Below are positions 25,274 through 34,189 of a stretch of DNA of 64,000 nt, piece by piece. Under the pieces are notes generated by a model. That model was not told the origin of the DNA, made no database searches, and saw only the letters and a list, made by a program, of their open reading frames with translations. The position numbers were made by a program, and so were the translations under genes. Location of the stretch: NCBI RefSeq assembly GCF_013280595.1, contig NZ_JAAATY010000017.1:62001-126000 (forward strand). Direction: 5' to 3'. The stretch is from Kibdelosporangium persicum (GTDB lineage Bacteria; Actinomycetota; Actinomycetes; Mycobacteriales; Pseudonocardiaceae). How positions within the stretch are numbered: the stretch's first letter is position 1; each line of letters starts with the position of its first letter.

Positions 25274-27042
25274 CGCGCTCCTGTCGGGGTCGTCGGAGCG
25301 CTCCACCGCGCGCTCCGGCGGCTCAGCACCATCACCACCAGCACGACTGTGCAGCTGATCACCGTGAGCACAGTGGACAGCGCGGCGAGCGTGGCGTACG
25401 AGCCGTTCTGGTAGATCTCGAGGATTCGGAAGCCCACCACCGGGTTGCCGGTCCCGGCGAGGATCGACGACGCGGTGAGGTCGCCGATCATCCGGACGAA
25501 CAGCAGCGCCCAGCCCGTGATCAGACCGGGCAGCATCAGGGGCAGGTAGATCCGGCGGAACGTGCGGGCCTCGCCCGCGCCGCCCACCCTGGAGGCCTCA
25601 GGCAGTTCGCCGCCGACCTGTGCCACCGCGGCGTCGGCCGCCACGGCCGCCTGCGGCAGGTACAGCGCGAGGTAGGCGAGCAGCAGGATGGTGAGCGTGC
25701 CGCCGAGCTCGAACGGCGGCCCGGCCAGCGCGAGCACGAACCCGACGGCGAGCACGATGTGCGACAGCGTCGACGGGAACTTGATCGCGCCGTCGAGGAA
25801 CCGGCCGAGCCTACCCGCCTTGCTCACGTACAGCGCCACGACAGCGGCCACGCCGATGCCGATGGTGGCGCCGAGCAGGCCGAGCCCGAGGCTGTTGAGC
25901 AGCGCCTCCTGCGTCGTCGAGTCCTGGATGATCGCGCGGCGCAGCGCGTCGAAGCCGAGCGCGCCCCAGTTGATCTTCGTCGTCCAGAACCCGGTCAGCG
26001 AGACGATCAGCAGGGCGACGAGTGGCAGTACGGTCGTGACCAGGAGATACAGCACCATGAGCGCGCGGACCGGCCCACGCCACCGGCCCAGCCGGATGCG
26101 GCTCACCCGCTGCCCCTTGCCGCCCACTGTCGCGTGCCTGCCGCGACCGACGACGAGCCGCTGCCCCCACCAGGCGAGCGCGACGAATCCCACGACGATC
26201 AGGCTCAGTCCGACCGCGACGCCGGTGCGCGGCGGGTACTCGGCGAGCGACTCGACGATCCGTACGGACAGGATGTCGATGTCCGCGCCGGTGCCGATGA
26301 CCGCCGGGATCGAGAACAACCCGAAGCCGCTCCACAGCATCAGCAGCACCGCGCCCGCGAGACTCGGCTTCACCCCGGGCATCGTGACCTTGCGCAGTGT
26401 CCGGAGCGGACCGGCGCCGCTGACCCGGCTCTGCTCCTCCAGGCTGGGGTCGAGGTTGCGCAGCCCGGCGGAGGCGAGCATGAACGCGTACGGCACCTGG
26501 TAGATCGTGTAGACCAGGATCAGGCCGTACCAGGAGTAGATGTCGAACGGGCCGTCGGACATGGTGATCCCGACCGTGCCGAGCAGGTCCCGCAGCACGC
26601 TGTTCACGTAACCCGCGCGAGGCGAGAGGAGCAGCACCCAGCCGATCGCGCCCGCGACCGGCGGCAGCAGGAACGGCACCATCGGCAGCGCGTCGGTGAG
26701 CACACCCATCCGCGCGTCGGTGCGTTCGTTGACCCACGCGAGCATCGTGCCGATCACCAGCGCGACGGCGGTGCTGGCGACGACCACGAGGACGGTGTTG
26801 ACCACCAGGCCGCCCAGTCCCGGCTCGGCGAGGGTCTCCTGGACCGGGCCGAGGTCGAAGCCGCCGCCGGAGAACAGGAGGCGGTGCACGACCGCGCCGA
26901 GCGGGTAGAGCGCGAGGATCGCGAACAGGATCGCGATCCCGATGCCGGCCCGGCCGAAGGCCGAGGACCGCCGCCCGCGTGGACGGCGGGCCGCGGGCCG
27001 CCGGACCGGGGCGGGGCGCAGGTCAGTCAGCACCGAGGGCAC
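25270..27042 (-). CDS. ABC importer permease, fused double-domain (FbpB type)
   Basis: 590 residues with about twelve membrane segments and two copies of the EAA loop (EQSRVSGAGPLRTLRKVTMPGVKPSL and EASRVGGAGEARTFRRIYLPLMLPGL). Such tandem-domain permeases carry ferric iron, thiamine or 2-aminoethylphosphonate. The N-terminus is Arg-rich and cytosolic. Its start overlaps the end of the binding-protein gene by 20 bases and its stop overlaps the ATPase start, so all three are one operon. Confidence 0.92.
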   Translation of the reverse strand: MPSVLTDLRPAPVRRPAARRPRGRRSSAFGRAGIGIAILFAILALYPLGAVVHRLLFSGGGFDLGPVQETLAEPGLGGLVVNTVLVVVASTAVALVIGTMLAWVNERTDARMGVLTDALPMVPFLLPPVAGAIGWVLLLSPRAGYVNSVLRDLLGTVGITMSDGPFDIYSWYGLILVYTIYQVPYAFMLASAGLRNLDPSLEEQSRVSGAGPLRTLRKVTMPGVKPSLAGAVLLMLWSGFGLFSIPAVIGTGADIDILSVRIVESLAEYPPRTGVAVGLSLIVVGFVALAWWGQRLVVGRGRHATVGGKGQRVSRIRLGRWRGPVRALMVLYLLVTTVLPLVALLIVSLTGFWTTKINWGALGFDALRRAIIQDSTTQEALLNSLGLGLLGATIGIGVAAVVALYVSKAGRLGRFLDGAIKFPSTLSHIVLAVGFVLALAGPPFELGGTLTILLLAYLALYLPQAAVAADAAVAQVGGELPEASRVGGAGEARTFRRIYLPLMLPGLITGWALLFVRMIGDLTASSILAGTGNPVVGFRILEIYQNGSYATLAALSTVLTVISCTVVLVVMVLSRRSARWSAPTTPTGAR

Positions 27043-28075
27043 CCAGGATCTCCTTCTCCTTCCGCACGGCGTCCGCGTGGGTGATCCGGGTGAACCTGGC
27101 GGGCATCTTCGCCTTGTCGTACGGCGACACCGAGCCCGGCTGGCTGTTGAGGATCCTGTTGCCCTCCTCGGACAGCACGAAGTGAGTGAACAGCCGTGCC
27201 GCGTGGGGGTGCTGGGCCTTCGTGGCGACCCCGGCGACGATCTCCGGGCCGTTGGTGAGGTCGGGGACGTTGATCGCGACCGGGGCGCCCTTGGCCGCGA
27301 CCGGCTGCACCGACGAGGTCACGTTCGGCACGGTGATCGCGCCCTCACCCGCCGCCATCGCCTCCGTGAGCGGCACCGTGCCGTCGTAGAAGCGGGCGAC
27401 CTGCCCGCGGAGATCCTGGAGGTAGTCGATGCCGTACTCCTTCTCGATCATGTACCAGAAGTCCACATAGGCCGGTGAGGATTTCGGGTTCGCCATCAGG
27501 ATCTTGCCCTTCCACTTCGGATCGAGCAGGTCCGGCCAGTCCTTCGGGGCGTCCTTTTCGGACACCATGTCGGTGTTGTAGCCGAAGCCGGACGGCTGCA
27601 CCTGCACCACGGCGGTGCCCGGGTCGGCGAGCACGAAGTCCGCGGGCAGCCCGCCCGGATAGCCGGGGATGCCCGCCTCCGGCAACGGGGTCAGCCAGTC
27701 CTTGGCGATGCCGTCGGCGTAGAACGGGGAGTTCGACACCATGATCACGTCCGCGCCGGGCCTGCCCGCCTGCGCCTCGGCGGAGAACCGCTGGGCGAGC
27801 GGCGCGGCGGTGAGCCGGACGAAGGTCGCGTCGATGCCGTACTTCTCGGTGAACGCGTCCGCGAGCGCCCGTGCGACGTCCTCGGGCGGCACCGAGTAGA
27901 ACGTGACGCCGCCTTCCTCGCGTGCCTTGGTGATGAGGTCGGACAAGGCCTTGTTGCCGGCCTTCGCCGCCGCGTCGGCCGCTGCCTCGCCGCCGTCGCC
28001 GCCACCGCAGGCGGTCACGGCGAGGAGGGCGCAGGCCGTCAACGCGGCCCTGAATCTGGTGCTTAGAGCCATCAT
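27023..28075 (-). CDS. ABC importer substrate-binding lipoprotein (iron/phosphonate type)
   Basis: 350 residues with signal peptide and lipobox (AVTAC, Cys about residue 22). Family 1/FbpA-like binding protein: GGVTFYSVPPEDVARALADAFTEKYGI, GADVIMVSNSPFYADGIAKDWL, GFGYNTDMV and NGPEIVAGVA. It lacks the obvious double-Tyr ferric site, so the ligand may not be iron. Start placed at ATG 28075, which gives a normal signal peptide; upstream codons to 28147 would spoil it and contain the promoter-operator. Divergent from the P450 at 28307, so substrate uptake and oxidation may be co-regulated. Confidence 0.9.
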   Translation of the reverse strand: MMALSTRFRAALTACALLAVTACGGGDGGEAAADAAAKAGNKALSDLITKAREEGGVTFYSVPPEDVARALADAFTEKYGIDATFVRLTAAPLAQRFSAEAQAGRPGADVIMVSNSPFYADGIAKDWLTPLPEAGIPGYPGGLPADFVLADPGTAVVQVQPSGFGYNTDMVSEKDAPKDWPDLLDPKWKGKILMANPKSSPAYVDFWYMIEKEYGIDYLQDLRGQVARFYDGTVPLTEAMAAGEGAITVPNVTSSVQPVAAKGAPVAINVPDLTNGPEIVAGVATKAQHPHAARLFTHFVLSEEGNRILNSQPGSVSPYDKAKMPARFTRITHADAVRKEKEILGALGAD

Positions 28076-28128
28076 TGCTCCCTGGCGAACTGGGCCGGCA
28101 CGGCTTGTCGGATCACATACACTGACGC

Positions 28129-28251
28129 TGACACAAAGAAGTGTCAAGAGCTCGCTGGACCGGTTGCGTGTCGTACGTGGACGCTCACCCTGTGCGGTCT
28201 ACGGGTAGATGGTTGCAGTCAACGGTCATATCGGCACGATACTTGACACTT
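28129..28251. promoter_or_regulatory. Divergent promoter/operator region with TTGACACTT sites
   Basis: TGACAC-6-GTGTCA is an inverted repeat at 28129-28146. The word TTGACACTT occurs on the minus strand at 28147-28139, toward the importer, and on the plus strand at 28243-28251, toward the P450; both can serve as a -35 box. A candidate rightward -10 (TGATGT) follows at 17 bases. The same word precedes the gene at 7435. Confidence 0.5.
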
Positions 28252-28306
28252 ATTGTTTCTAGTGGTGATGTATTAGTCGAATAAGACGACGACCACGGGT
28301 GGCCGA

Positions 28307-29497
28307 ATGCATGACCCCAGGCTCGACAACGACTTCGACCCGCTCGCGGCGGAGACGTTCACCAGCGCGCACAAGCTGTACCAGCGGATGCGTGCGGAGT
28401 GCCCGGTCGCGCACAGCACCGCCTACGGCGGCTTCTGGGCCCTGTTCCGCCACGAGGACGTGCTCCGCGTGCTGACCGACATCGACACGTTCACCACCTC
28501 GGTGCAGAACGTCGTGCCGAAGTTCGCGTTCACCGGCCGCCGCCCGCCCCTGCACTTCGACCCGCCGGAGCACACGGTCTACCGCCGCGTGATCAACCGG
28601 TCGCTCACCCCGCGCAAGGTCGCCGCCCTCGCGCCGAAGGTGCGTGAGCACTGCGTCGCCGTGCTCCAGCCGCTCATCGACGCGGGCGCGGGTGACGTCG
28701 CCGCCGACTACGCGCAGGTGTTCCCCGCGCACGTGTTCGCGGAGTTCTTCCACGTGCCGCTGCACCTGTCCGCGCGGATCAAGCGGATCAGCGCGGAGTA
28801 CGTGGCCGCCATCCAGGTCGTCGACGACGAGAACGTCAAGCGGCTTTCCCGGGTGCTCTACGACATCGCCGCCGACGTGATCGAGGCGCGCCGCGCCGAC
28901 GCCTGGGCCCCGGAGGACGACCTCACCACCGCGCTGCTCGCCGAGACCCACGAGGGCGAGCCGCTGCCACCGGAGCTCGTGCACGGCTGCGTGCGCCAGC
29001 TGCTGGTCACCGGCATGGTCGCGCCCAGCGTCTTCATCGGCACCATGCTCGCCCACCTCGCCGGGGACAAGGACCTCCAGCGCCTTCTACGGGCGGAGCC
29101 CGCGCGGATCGACGCGGCCGTCGAGGAGTACCTGCGGCTCTACACGCCCTACCGCGGGATGTCCCGCACCGCGCGCCGCGACGTCGAGATCGGCGGCAGG
29201 CTGATCCGCGCGGACGAGCCGATCGCGCTCGTCTACACCTCCGCCAACCGGGACGAGGCGGTGTTCGGCGACGGCGAGGAGTTCGTGCTCGACCGGCCCG
29301 CACTGCACCGCTCGATCGCGTTCGGCGCCGGCATCCACTCCTGCCCCGGCGCCCCGCTCGCTCGCCTCATGCTGCGCACGACCGTGGCCGAACTGCTCGC
29401 GCGGACCACCGACTTCGACGTCGCGGGCGAGATCGAGATGGCGCGGTGGGCGGAGTGGGGCACCCACCGCGTACCGATGACTTTCCAACCGGCCTGA
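28307..29497 (+). CDS. Cytochrome P450 (second related copy)
   Basis: 396 residues. Haem loop FGAGIHSCPGAPLAR (Cys about residue 346), ExxR in EEYLRLYTPYRG, and LDRPALHRSIAFG before the haem loop. The I-helix reads VTGMVAPSVFIG and, as in the copy at 3762, lacks the acid-Thr pair. Both share HSTAYGGFWAL-like N-terminal sequence and a similar K-helix region (YAPYRGFAR / YTPYRGMSR). It heads a rightward operon with an SDR and a MaoC hydratase and is divergent from an importer. Substrate unknown; O-demethylation or hydroxylation of an aromatic acid is plausible. No redox partner gene nearby. Confidence 0.93.
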   Translation: MHDPRLDNDFDPLAAETFTSAHKLYQRMRAECPVAHSTAYGGFWALFRHEDVLRVLTDIDTFTTSVQNVVPKFAFTGRRPPLHFDPPEHTVYRRVINRSLTPRKVAALAPKVREHCVAVLQPLIDAGAGDVAADYAQVFPAHVFAEFFHVPLHLSARIKRISAEYVAAIQVVDDENVKRLSRVLYDIAADVIEARRADAWAPEDDLTTALLAETHEGEPLPPELVHGCVRQLLVTGMVAPSVFIGTMLAHLAGDKDLQRLLRAEPARIDAAVEEYLRLYTPYRGMSRTARRDVEIGGRLIRADEPIALVYTSANRDEAVFGDGEEFVLDRPALHRSIAFGAGIHSCPGAPLARLMLRTTVAELLARTTDFDVAGEIEMARWAEWGTHRVPMTFQPA

Positions 29498-29517
29498 AAA
29501 CCAAAGGAGGAACACCC

Positions 29518-30429
29518 ATGGACCTGACCGGGAAGGTCGCGGTGGTGACCGGGGGCGGTCGCGGCCTCGGCGCCGCCTACGCCACCGCGCTGGCCGGCCG
29601 GGGAGCCGCGGTCGTGGTGAACGACGCGGACGCCACAGCCGCGCACGAGACCGCCGAGTCGATCAGGGCGGCTGGGGGACGGGCGGTCGGTGAGCCGGGG
29701 GCGGTCGGCACCGCCGCGGTCGCCGACGCGCTCGTGGACCGCGCCGTCAAGGAGTTCGGCAGGCTCGACGCCATGGTCACCAACGCGGGCGTGCTCCGCG
29801 ACCGGGTGCTGTGGAAGATGACCGACGACGAGTTCGACGCCGTCGTCAACGTGCACCTGCGTGGCACGTTCACCTGCGTGCGGGCGGCCGTGCTGCGGTT
29901 GCGTGAGCAGGGCGAGGGCGGCCGGGTGGTGGTGGTCGGTTCGCCCGCGGGCCAGCGCGGCAACTTCGGGCAGACCAACTACTCCGCCGCGAAGGCCGGG
30001 ATCGTCGGCATGGTCCGCACGTGGGCCCTTGAGTGCGCGAAGGCCGGCATCACGGTCAACGCGGTCATCCCTGTCGCCGCCACCGCGATGACGAAGACGA
30101 TCCCCGCGTTCACCGGGCACGTGGCGGCGTGGGAGGAACGCGGCGAGCCGCTGCCGGACTGGCTGCGGCAGGCCGAGGGCTTCGGCACTCCCGAGGACGC
30201 GGCCGGTCTCGTCGCCTTCCTCGTCTCCACCGAGGCCGCCGGCGTCACAGGACAGGCGATCGGCATCGGCGGCGACAAGCTCTCGCTCTGGTCGCACCCC
30301 GAGGAGGTGGCGGTCGCGTACCGGCCCGGCGGGTGGGACCCGGACGCCATCGCCGCGACGTGGCACACCTCGGTCGGCCGCGAACCGAGCACCTATGGCA
30401 TTCCCGCACCGGCGGAAGGACACGCATGA
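29518..30429 (+). CDS. Short-chain dehydrogenase/reductase (3-hydroxyacyl-CoA type)
   Basis: 303 residues. NAD-binding TGGGRGLGAAYATALAGRG (residues about 11-29), VTNAGVLRD, and catalytic Ser/Tyr/Lys in VVVGSPAGQRGNFGQTNYSAAKAG (Y-x-x-x-K). The order resembles the dehydrogenase part of peroxisomal-type multifunctional enzymes (MFE-2, HSD17B4), which also pair with a MaoC hydratase, exactly as here. It would oxidise a 3-hydroxyacyl-CoA to 3-oxoacyl-CoA. AAAGGAGG sits just before ATG 29518. Its stop overlaps the MaoC ATG. Confidence 0.92.
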   Translation: MDLTGKVAVVTGGGRGLGAAYATALAGRGAAVVVNDADATAAHETAESIRAAGGRAVGEPGAVGTAAVADALVDRAVKEFGRLDAMVTNAGVLRDRVLWKMTDDEFDAVVNVHLRGTFTCVRAAVLRLREQGEGGRVVVVGSPAGQRGNFGQTNYSAAKAGIVGMVRTWALECAKAGITVNAVIPVAATAMTKTIPAFTGHVAAWEERGEPLPDWLRQAEGFGTPEDAAGLVAFLVSTEAAGVTGQAIGIGGDKLSLWSHPEEVAVAYRPGGWDPDAIAATWHTSVGREPSTYGIPAPAEGHA

Positions 30430-30893
30430 CAACCGGGACAACGCGCACGGCGACCGGCATCGACGAACTGCTCGCACTGGCGGGCGCGGACCTCGGGCGG
30501 ACCGACTGGCGCGAGATCACCCAGGAGCAGGTGAACACCTTCGCGGACGCCACCGGGGACCACCAGTGGATCCACGTCGACCCGGAACGGGCGGCGAGCG
30601 GGCCGTTCGGTGGCACCATCGCGCACGGCTACCTCACGCTGTCACTGATCATCCCGATGTTCGGCGAGCTGCTCGTCATCGACGGCGTCAGCATGAGCGT
30701 GAACTACGGGCTCGAGAAGGTCCGGTTCCCGGCGCCGGTCCCGGTCGGCGGCCGGATCCGGCTGGCGGGCACGGTGGCCGCGGTCGAGCAGGTCAAGGGC
30801 GGGGTGCAGATGCTGCTCGACTTCACCGTCGAGCTGGCCGGCAGCGACAAGCCCGCCTGCGTGGCCCGCGCGGTCTACCGGCACCTGGCCTGA
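30426..30893 (+). CDS. MaoC-like (R)-specific enoyl-CoA hydratase
   Basis: 155 residues with the hydratase 2 motif FADATGDHQWIHVDPERAASGPFGGTIAHGYLTLSL (catalytic Asp/His about residues 40-45, hot-dog fold). It adds water to an enoyl-CoA; with the SDR upstream and the thiolase in the neighbouring operon this completes a beta-oxidation-like set. ATG at 30426 overlaps the SDR stop by four bases. Last gene of the P450-SDR-MaoC operon; it converges with the second PaaX gene, four bases apart. Confidence 0.93.
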   Translation: MTTGTTRTATGIDELLALAGADLGRTDWREITQEQVNTFADATGDHQWIHVDPERAASGPFGGTIAHGYLTLSLIIPMFGELLVIDGVSMSVNYGLEKVRFPAPVPVGGRIRLAGTVAAVEQVKGGVQMLLDFTVELAGSDKPACVARAVYRHLA

Positions 30894-30897
30894 GATG

Positions 30898-31818
30898 TCA
30901 GGGCAGCCGATGGGTGGTGTGGTGGCGGACCAGGTCGACGTCATCGGGATCGAGCTCGCGCACGACCTGCCGGACCCGGTGCTCGGCGAGCGGCCCGAGC
31001 CCGTCGTAGACCTCGACGAACTTCTCACGCGCGGCGTCCCGGGGCCAGTCGCCGGGCAGCAGCTCGTGCGGCAGGTCCGGGTCCTTCCACCGGAAGGTCC
31101 GCCACTGGTCCATGACCTCGGTGCGGGCCACCAGCGCCTCGGCGGCGGTGACCGCGCCGGCGCGGACCCGCTCGACGAGCGGGGACACGGTCTCGATGAA
31201 CTCGCCGTACAGCCCGCGCACCTCGTCGAGGTCCCACGCCTCGGTCAGCGGCCGTCCGCTGACCGGCCCGTCGCTGCGCATCACGACCGCGCTCGTCACC
31301 CCGAGCTCGTCGAGTTCGTGCACGGCCTCATCGGCCAAGGCGGTCGGGGAGATCCAGAACCCGTCGAAGATCGGCGCGAAGCCCAGCCAGCGCAGCCGCG
31401 TACGCAGCTGGTGGCGGATCTCCCGCTGCTCCTCGGGGATCGAGAAGGCGACGGTCGTCCAGGTGCCGTCCCACGGTTGCGGCGCGGCGCCGAACGCCAT
31501 CACCTTGCGAACGGCGTCGCGCAGCGTCGTCGCGGCCGTGCCGTCGACGCCGTAGAACGTGCGGCGGCCGTTGCGGTGCACCGTGATCATGCCGCGCCGG
31601 GACAGCCTGCTCAGCGCGGCCCGGCCACTGGCCTCGGTGATCCCGAACTCGGCGAGCAGGCGGACCAGTGCGGCCGAGGACACCCGGCCGTTCGTGGACA
31701 GCCAGTAGTCCGCGTAGAGCGTCATGAGCAGGTGCTGGGGCGCCCCGCCGTGCTGCTGCCGGGGCAGCGGGTCGGAGCGCCTGCCGCGCTGGGCGGCTGG
31801 TCGCGACATGGCCGTCAC
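30898..31818 (-). CDS. PaaX-family transcriptional repressor (second copy)
   Basis: 306 residues with the same architecture as the protein at 16980: winged helix (VSSAALVRLLAEFGITEASGRAALSRLSRRGMITV), PaaX core (WTTVAFSIPEEQREIRHQLRTRLRWLGFAPIFDGFWISPTAL) and C-terminal helical domain. It is divergent from the CoA-transferase/dehydratase-like operon, 68 bases away, which is its likely target. The first start is GTG 31818; ATG 31809 is an alternative. TATACACT lies eight bases before the GTG, again hinting at a leaderless mRNA. An aryl-CoA effector is expected from the family. Confidence 0.92.
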   Translation of the reverse strand: MTAMSRPAAQRGRRSDPLPRQQHGGAPQHLLMTLYADYWLSTNGRVSSAALVRLLAEFGITEASGRAALSRLSRRGMITVHRNGRRTFYGVDGTAATTLRDAVRKVMAFGAAPQPWDGTWTTVAFSIPEEQREIRHQLRTRLRWLGFAPIFDGFWISPTALADEAVHELDELGVTSAVVMRSDGPVSGRPLTEAWDLDEVRGLYGEFIETVSPLVERVRAGAVTAAEALVARTEVMDQWRTFRWKDPDLPHELLPGDWPRDAAREKFVEVYDGLGPLAEHRVRQVVRELDPDDVDLVRHHTTHRLP

Positions 31819-31886
31819 GACCCGCAGTGTATAGGTGCTATGCCGACCGTCATGGATTGTGACTGTCGTGCCGGAGGAGGTATCAC

Positions 31887-33119
31887 GTGGCCGAGCAACC
31901 GCTGGCCGGACGGACGGTCGTAGACCTGACGACCGCGCTCGCCGGGCCGTACGCCACCCTGCTGCTCGGGGGGCTCGGCGCGCGGGTGATCAAGGTGGAG
32001 AACCCGAGGACGGGCGGTGACTCGTCGCGGGGCAACGCGCCCTACCTCGGCCGGGACGGGCTGAGCCTGGGCCGGGTCAACGACGACGACATGTCGGTGT
32101 CGATGCTGCTGCGCGGGCGGAACAAGGAGAGCGTGACGCTCGACCTCAAACACCCCCGCGGCCGCGCGGTGCTGACCGACCTGGTGCGGCACGCCGACGT
32201 GCTGGTGGAGAACTACAGCGCCGGGGTGACCGCGCGCCTCGGCATCGACCACGCCGCGATGCGAGCCGTCAACCCCCGGCTGGTGTACACCTCCATCAGC
32301 GGGTTCGGCGCACAGGGCGGGCCTGCCAAGGCCATGGACACGATCATCCAGGCGCTGTCCGGGATCATGGGCACCGCGGGCAAGGAGGGCGACGACCCGG
32401 TCCGCAACGGACTGCCCGTCGGCGACCTCGTCGCGCCGCTGTTCGCCGTGATCGGCACGCTCGCCGCCGTCGTGCAGGCCGACCGCACAGGGGTGGGCCA
32501 GCACGTGGACGTCTCCATGCTGGGTGCGCTGACCTCACTGGTCGCGTGCGAGCCGTTCGACGCGTACGCGGCTGTCGGGCTCGCGCAGCGCACCGGCTCG
32601 TTCGTGCCGAGGCTCGCGCCGTTCGGGTTGTTCGAGGCCACCGACGGCTGGCTCGCGCTGTGCGGGCCGACCGACCGGTTCGCCGCGGGAGTCTTCCAGG
32701 CGATGGGGGAGCCCGCGCTGGCGGCCGACCCCCGGTTCGCCACCCGGGACGCCAGGGTGGCCAACGCGGGCACACTGCACGAGCTGATCGGGTCGTGGGT
32801 GGCCGGGCAACGGCGGGCGGACGTCGTGAAGCTGCTGACCGACAACGGCGTCCCGGCGGCCGAGGTGCGGGAACCGGCGCAGGCCGTGCAGGACCCGCTG
32901 GTCCGGGCGAGGGCCGAGGTGGTCGCGTTGTCGCACCCGAACCACGGCGCCACCGCGGACATCTCCGCGACCGGCGTGCCGATCGTGTTCTCCGGAGCGG
33001 CGGTCGGGTTCGACCGGCCTGCGCCCGCGCTTGGCGAGCACAACGACCGGGTGTACGGCGAACTGCTCGGCTACGACGGCGACCGGCTCGCCGCGCTGCG
33101 CGCGGACGGGGTCATCTGA
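31887..33119 (+). CDS. Family III (CaiB/BaiF) CoA-transferase
   Basis: 410 residues. N-terminal VVDLTTALAGPYATLLLGGLGARVIKVENP, NKESVTLDLKHPRGRAVLTDLVRHADVLVENY, and the catalytic Asp region GFGAQGGPAKAMDTIIQALSG (Asp about residue 152). These enzymes move CoA between carboxylic acids, commonly as the partner of a 2-hydroxyacyl-CoA dehydratase or an aryl degradation route. GTG start with GGAGG ten bases upstream. First gene of a three-gene operon with the dehydratase-like pair, so it probably supplies the CoA thioester for that pair. Confidence 0.92.
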   Translation: MAEQPLAGRTVVDLTTALAGPYATLLLGGLGARVIKVENPRTGGDSSRGNAPYLGRDGLSLGRVNDDDMSVSMLLRGRNKESVTLDLKHPRGRAVLTDLVRHADVLVENYSAGVTARLGIDHAAMRAVNPRLVYTSISGFGAQGGPAKAMDTIIQALSGIMGTAGKEGDDPVRNGLPVGDLVAPLFAVIGTLAAVVQADRTGVGQHVDVSMLGALTSLVACEPFDAYAAVGLAQRTGSFVPRLAPFGLFEATDGWLALCGPTDRFAAGVFQAMGEPALAADPRFATRDARVANAGTLHELIGSWVAGQRRADVVKLLTDNGVPAAEVREPAQAVQDPLVRARAEVVALSHPNHGATADISATGVPIVFSGAAVGFDRPAPALGEHNDRVYGELLGYDGDRLAALRADGVI

Positions 33120-33121
33120 GC

Positions 33122-34189
33122 GTGGGCACCACACCACTGGAGCGACTGATCGACCACTACGAGCGGCGGTACCCGGTCACGGCGGACGGTCCCGTGATCG
33201 GGTACGTCGGCCAGGACGTCCCGGTGGAGCTGGTGACGGCGGCGGGTGCGCTGCCGGTCCGGCTGGCGGGACGGCCGGGCACGGACGTGACGGCAGGCGA
33301 GACCTACCTCGGGCGCGGCGTCGACCGGTGGGTCGTGTCCGTGCTGACCCGGCTGCTGGGCGGGGAGTACGGCCGACTCGACCGGCTGCTGGTGTCCCGG
33401 GACTGCGAGGCCTCGCTGCGGTTGTTCTACGCGGTCCGCGAGCTGCGCAGGGTCGAGCCCGGGCTTGGGCTGCCCGAGGCGTACCTGGTCGACGTACTGC
33501 ACCTGCCGCACTGGACGACCACCCGATACGACCGGATTCGGTTCGCCGAGCTGGTCGCCGTGCTGGAGCGGTGGACCGGCACACGGCTCACCCCGGCGGC
33601 CGTCGCGGCGGCGATCGGGTTGCACGACGAGCGCCGCGAGCTGCTGCGCGCGGTGTCGGCCCTGCGTAGAGAGCTGCGGTTGACCGGCGTGCAGGCACTG
33701 GCGGTGTTCGGCGCCGTCCTCCCGGTGGCCGAGCACAACCAGCTGCTGCGCGACCTGATGGAGTCCAGTTTGGACGTCCACTCAGGACGCCGGGTGTTCC
33801 TCACCGGCAGTGCGCACGACACCCCGGACGTCTACCTCGTGCTGGAGAAGGCGGGCTTCGTCGTGGTCGGCGAGGACCACGACTGGGGCGACCTGCTCGC
33901 CTCCCGGCTCGTCGGCGAGCCGACACTGGACGCGCTCGTCGAGCGGTACCAGTACAACGGTCCCACCGCCGCGCGTGCGTCGATCGCGGACCGGGCGGCG
34001 TACACGGCGCGTGCCGCGGTCGAGTGCGGAGCCGAACTGGTGGTGTCCTACGTCCGGCGCAACGACGACGCCCCGCCGTGGGACTTCCCGGCACAGGCGG
34101 CGGCGCTGCGCGCGCACGGCATCCCGGCGGTGCTGGTCGATCGCCAGGAGTACGGCTCGATCGATCTCGCGGAGGTGCCCGTTGGTTGA
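33122..34189 (+). CDS. 2-hydroxyacyl-CoA dehydratase/benzoyl-CoA reductase-like subunit A
   Basis: 355 residues of the HgdB/BcrB-like family: IGYVGQDVPVELVTAAGALPVRL at the N-terminus, LLVSRDCEASLRLFYAVRELR (first Cys), HNQLLRDLMES, RVFLTGSAHDTPDVYLVLEKAGFVVVGEDHDWGD and GIPAVLVDRQEY. Normal members hold a 4Fe-4S cluster with three Cys. Here only two Cys remain, and the C-terminal position that is usually a cluster Cys in the kFC-D-P stretch is Asn (VRRNDDAPPWDFP). GTG start at 33122, two bases after the CoA-transferase stop. It pairs with the following gene. Activity on a 2-hydroxyacyl-CoA or an aryl-CoA is uncertain. Confidence 0.82.
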   Translation: MGTTPLERLIDHYERRYPVTADGPVIGYVGQDVPVELVTAAGALPVRLAGRPGTDVTAGETYLGRGVDRWVVSVLTRLLGGEYGRLDRLLVSRDCEASLRLFYAVRELRRVEPGLGLPEAYLVDVLHLPHWTTTRYDRIRFAELVAVLERWTGTRLTPAAVAAAIGLHDERRELLRAVSALRRELRLTGVQALAVFGAVLPVAEHNQLLRDLMESSLDVHSGRRVFLTGSAHDTPDVYLVLEKAGFVVVGEDHDWGDLLASRLVGEPTLDALVERYQYNGPTAARASIADRAAYTARAAVECGAELVVSYVRRNDDAPPWDFPAQAAALRAHGIPAVLVDRQEYGSIDLAEVPVG

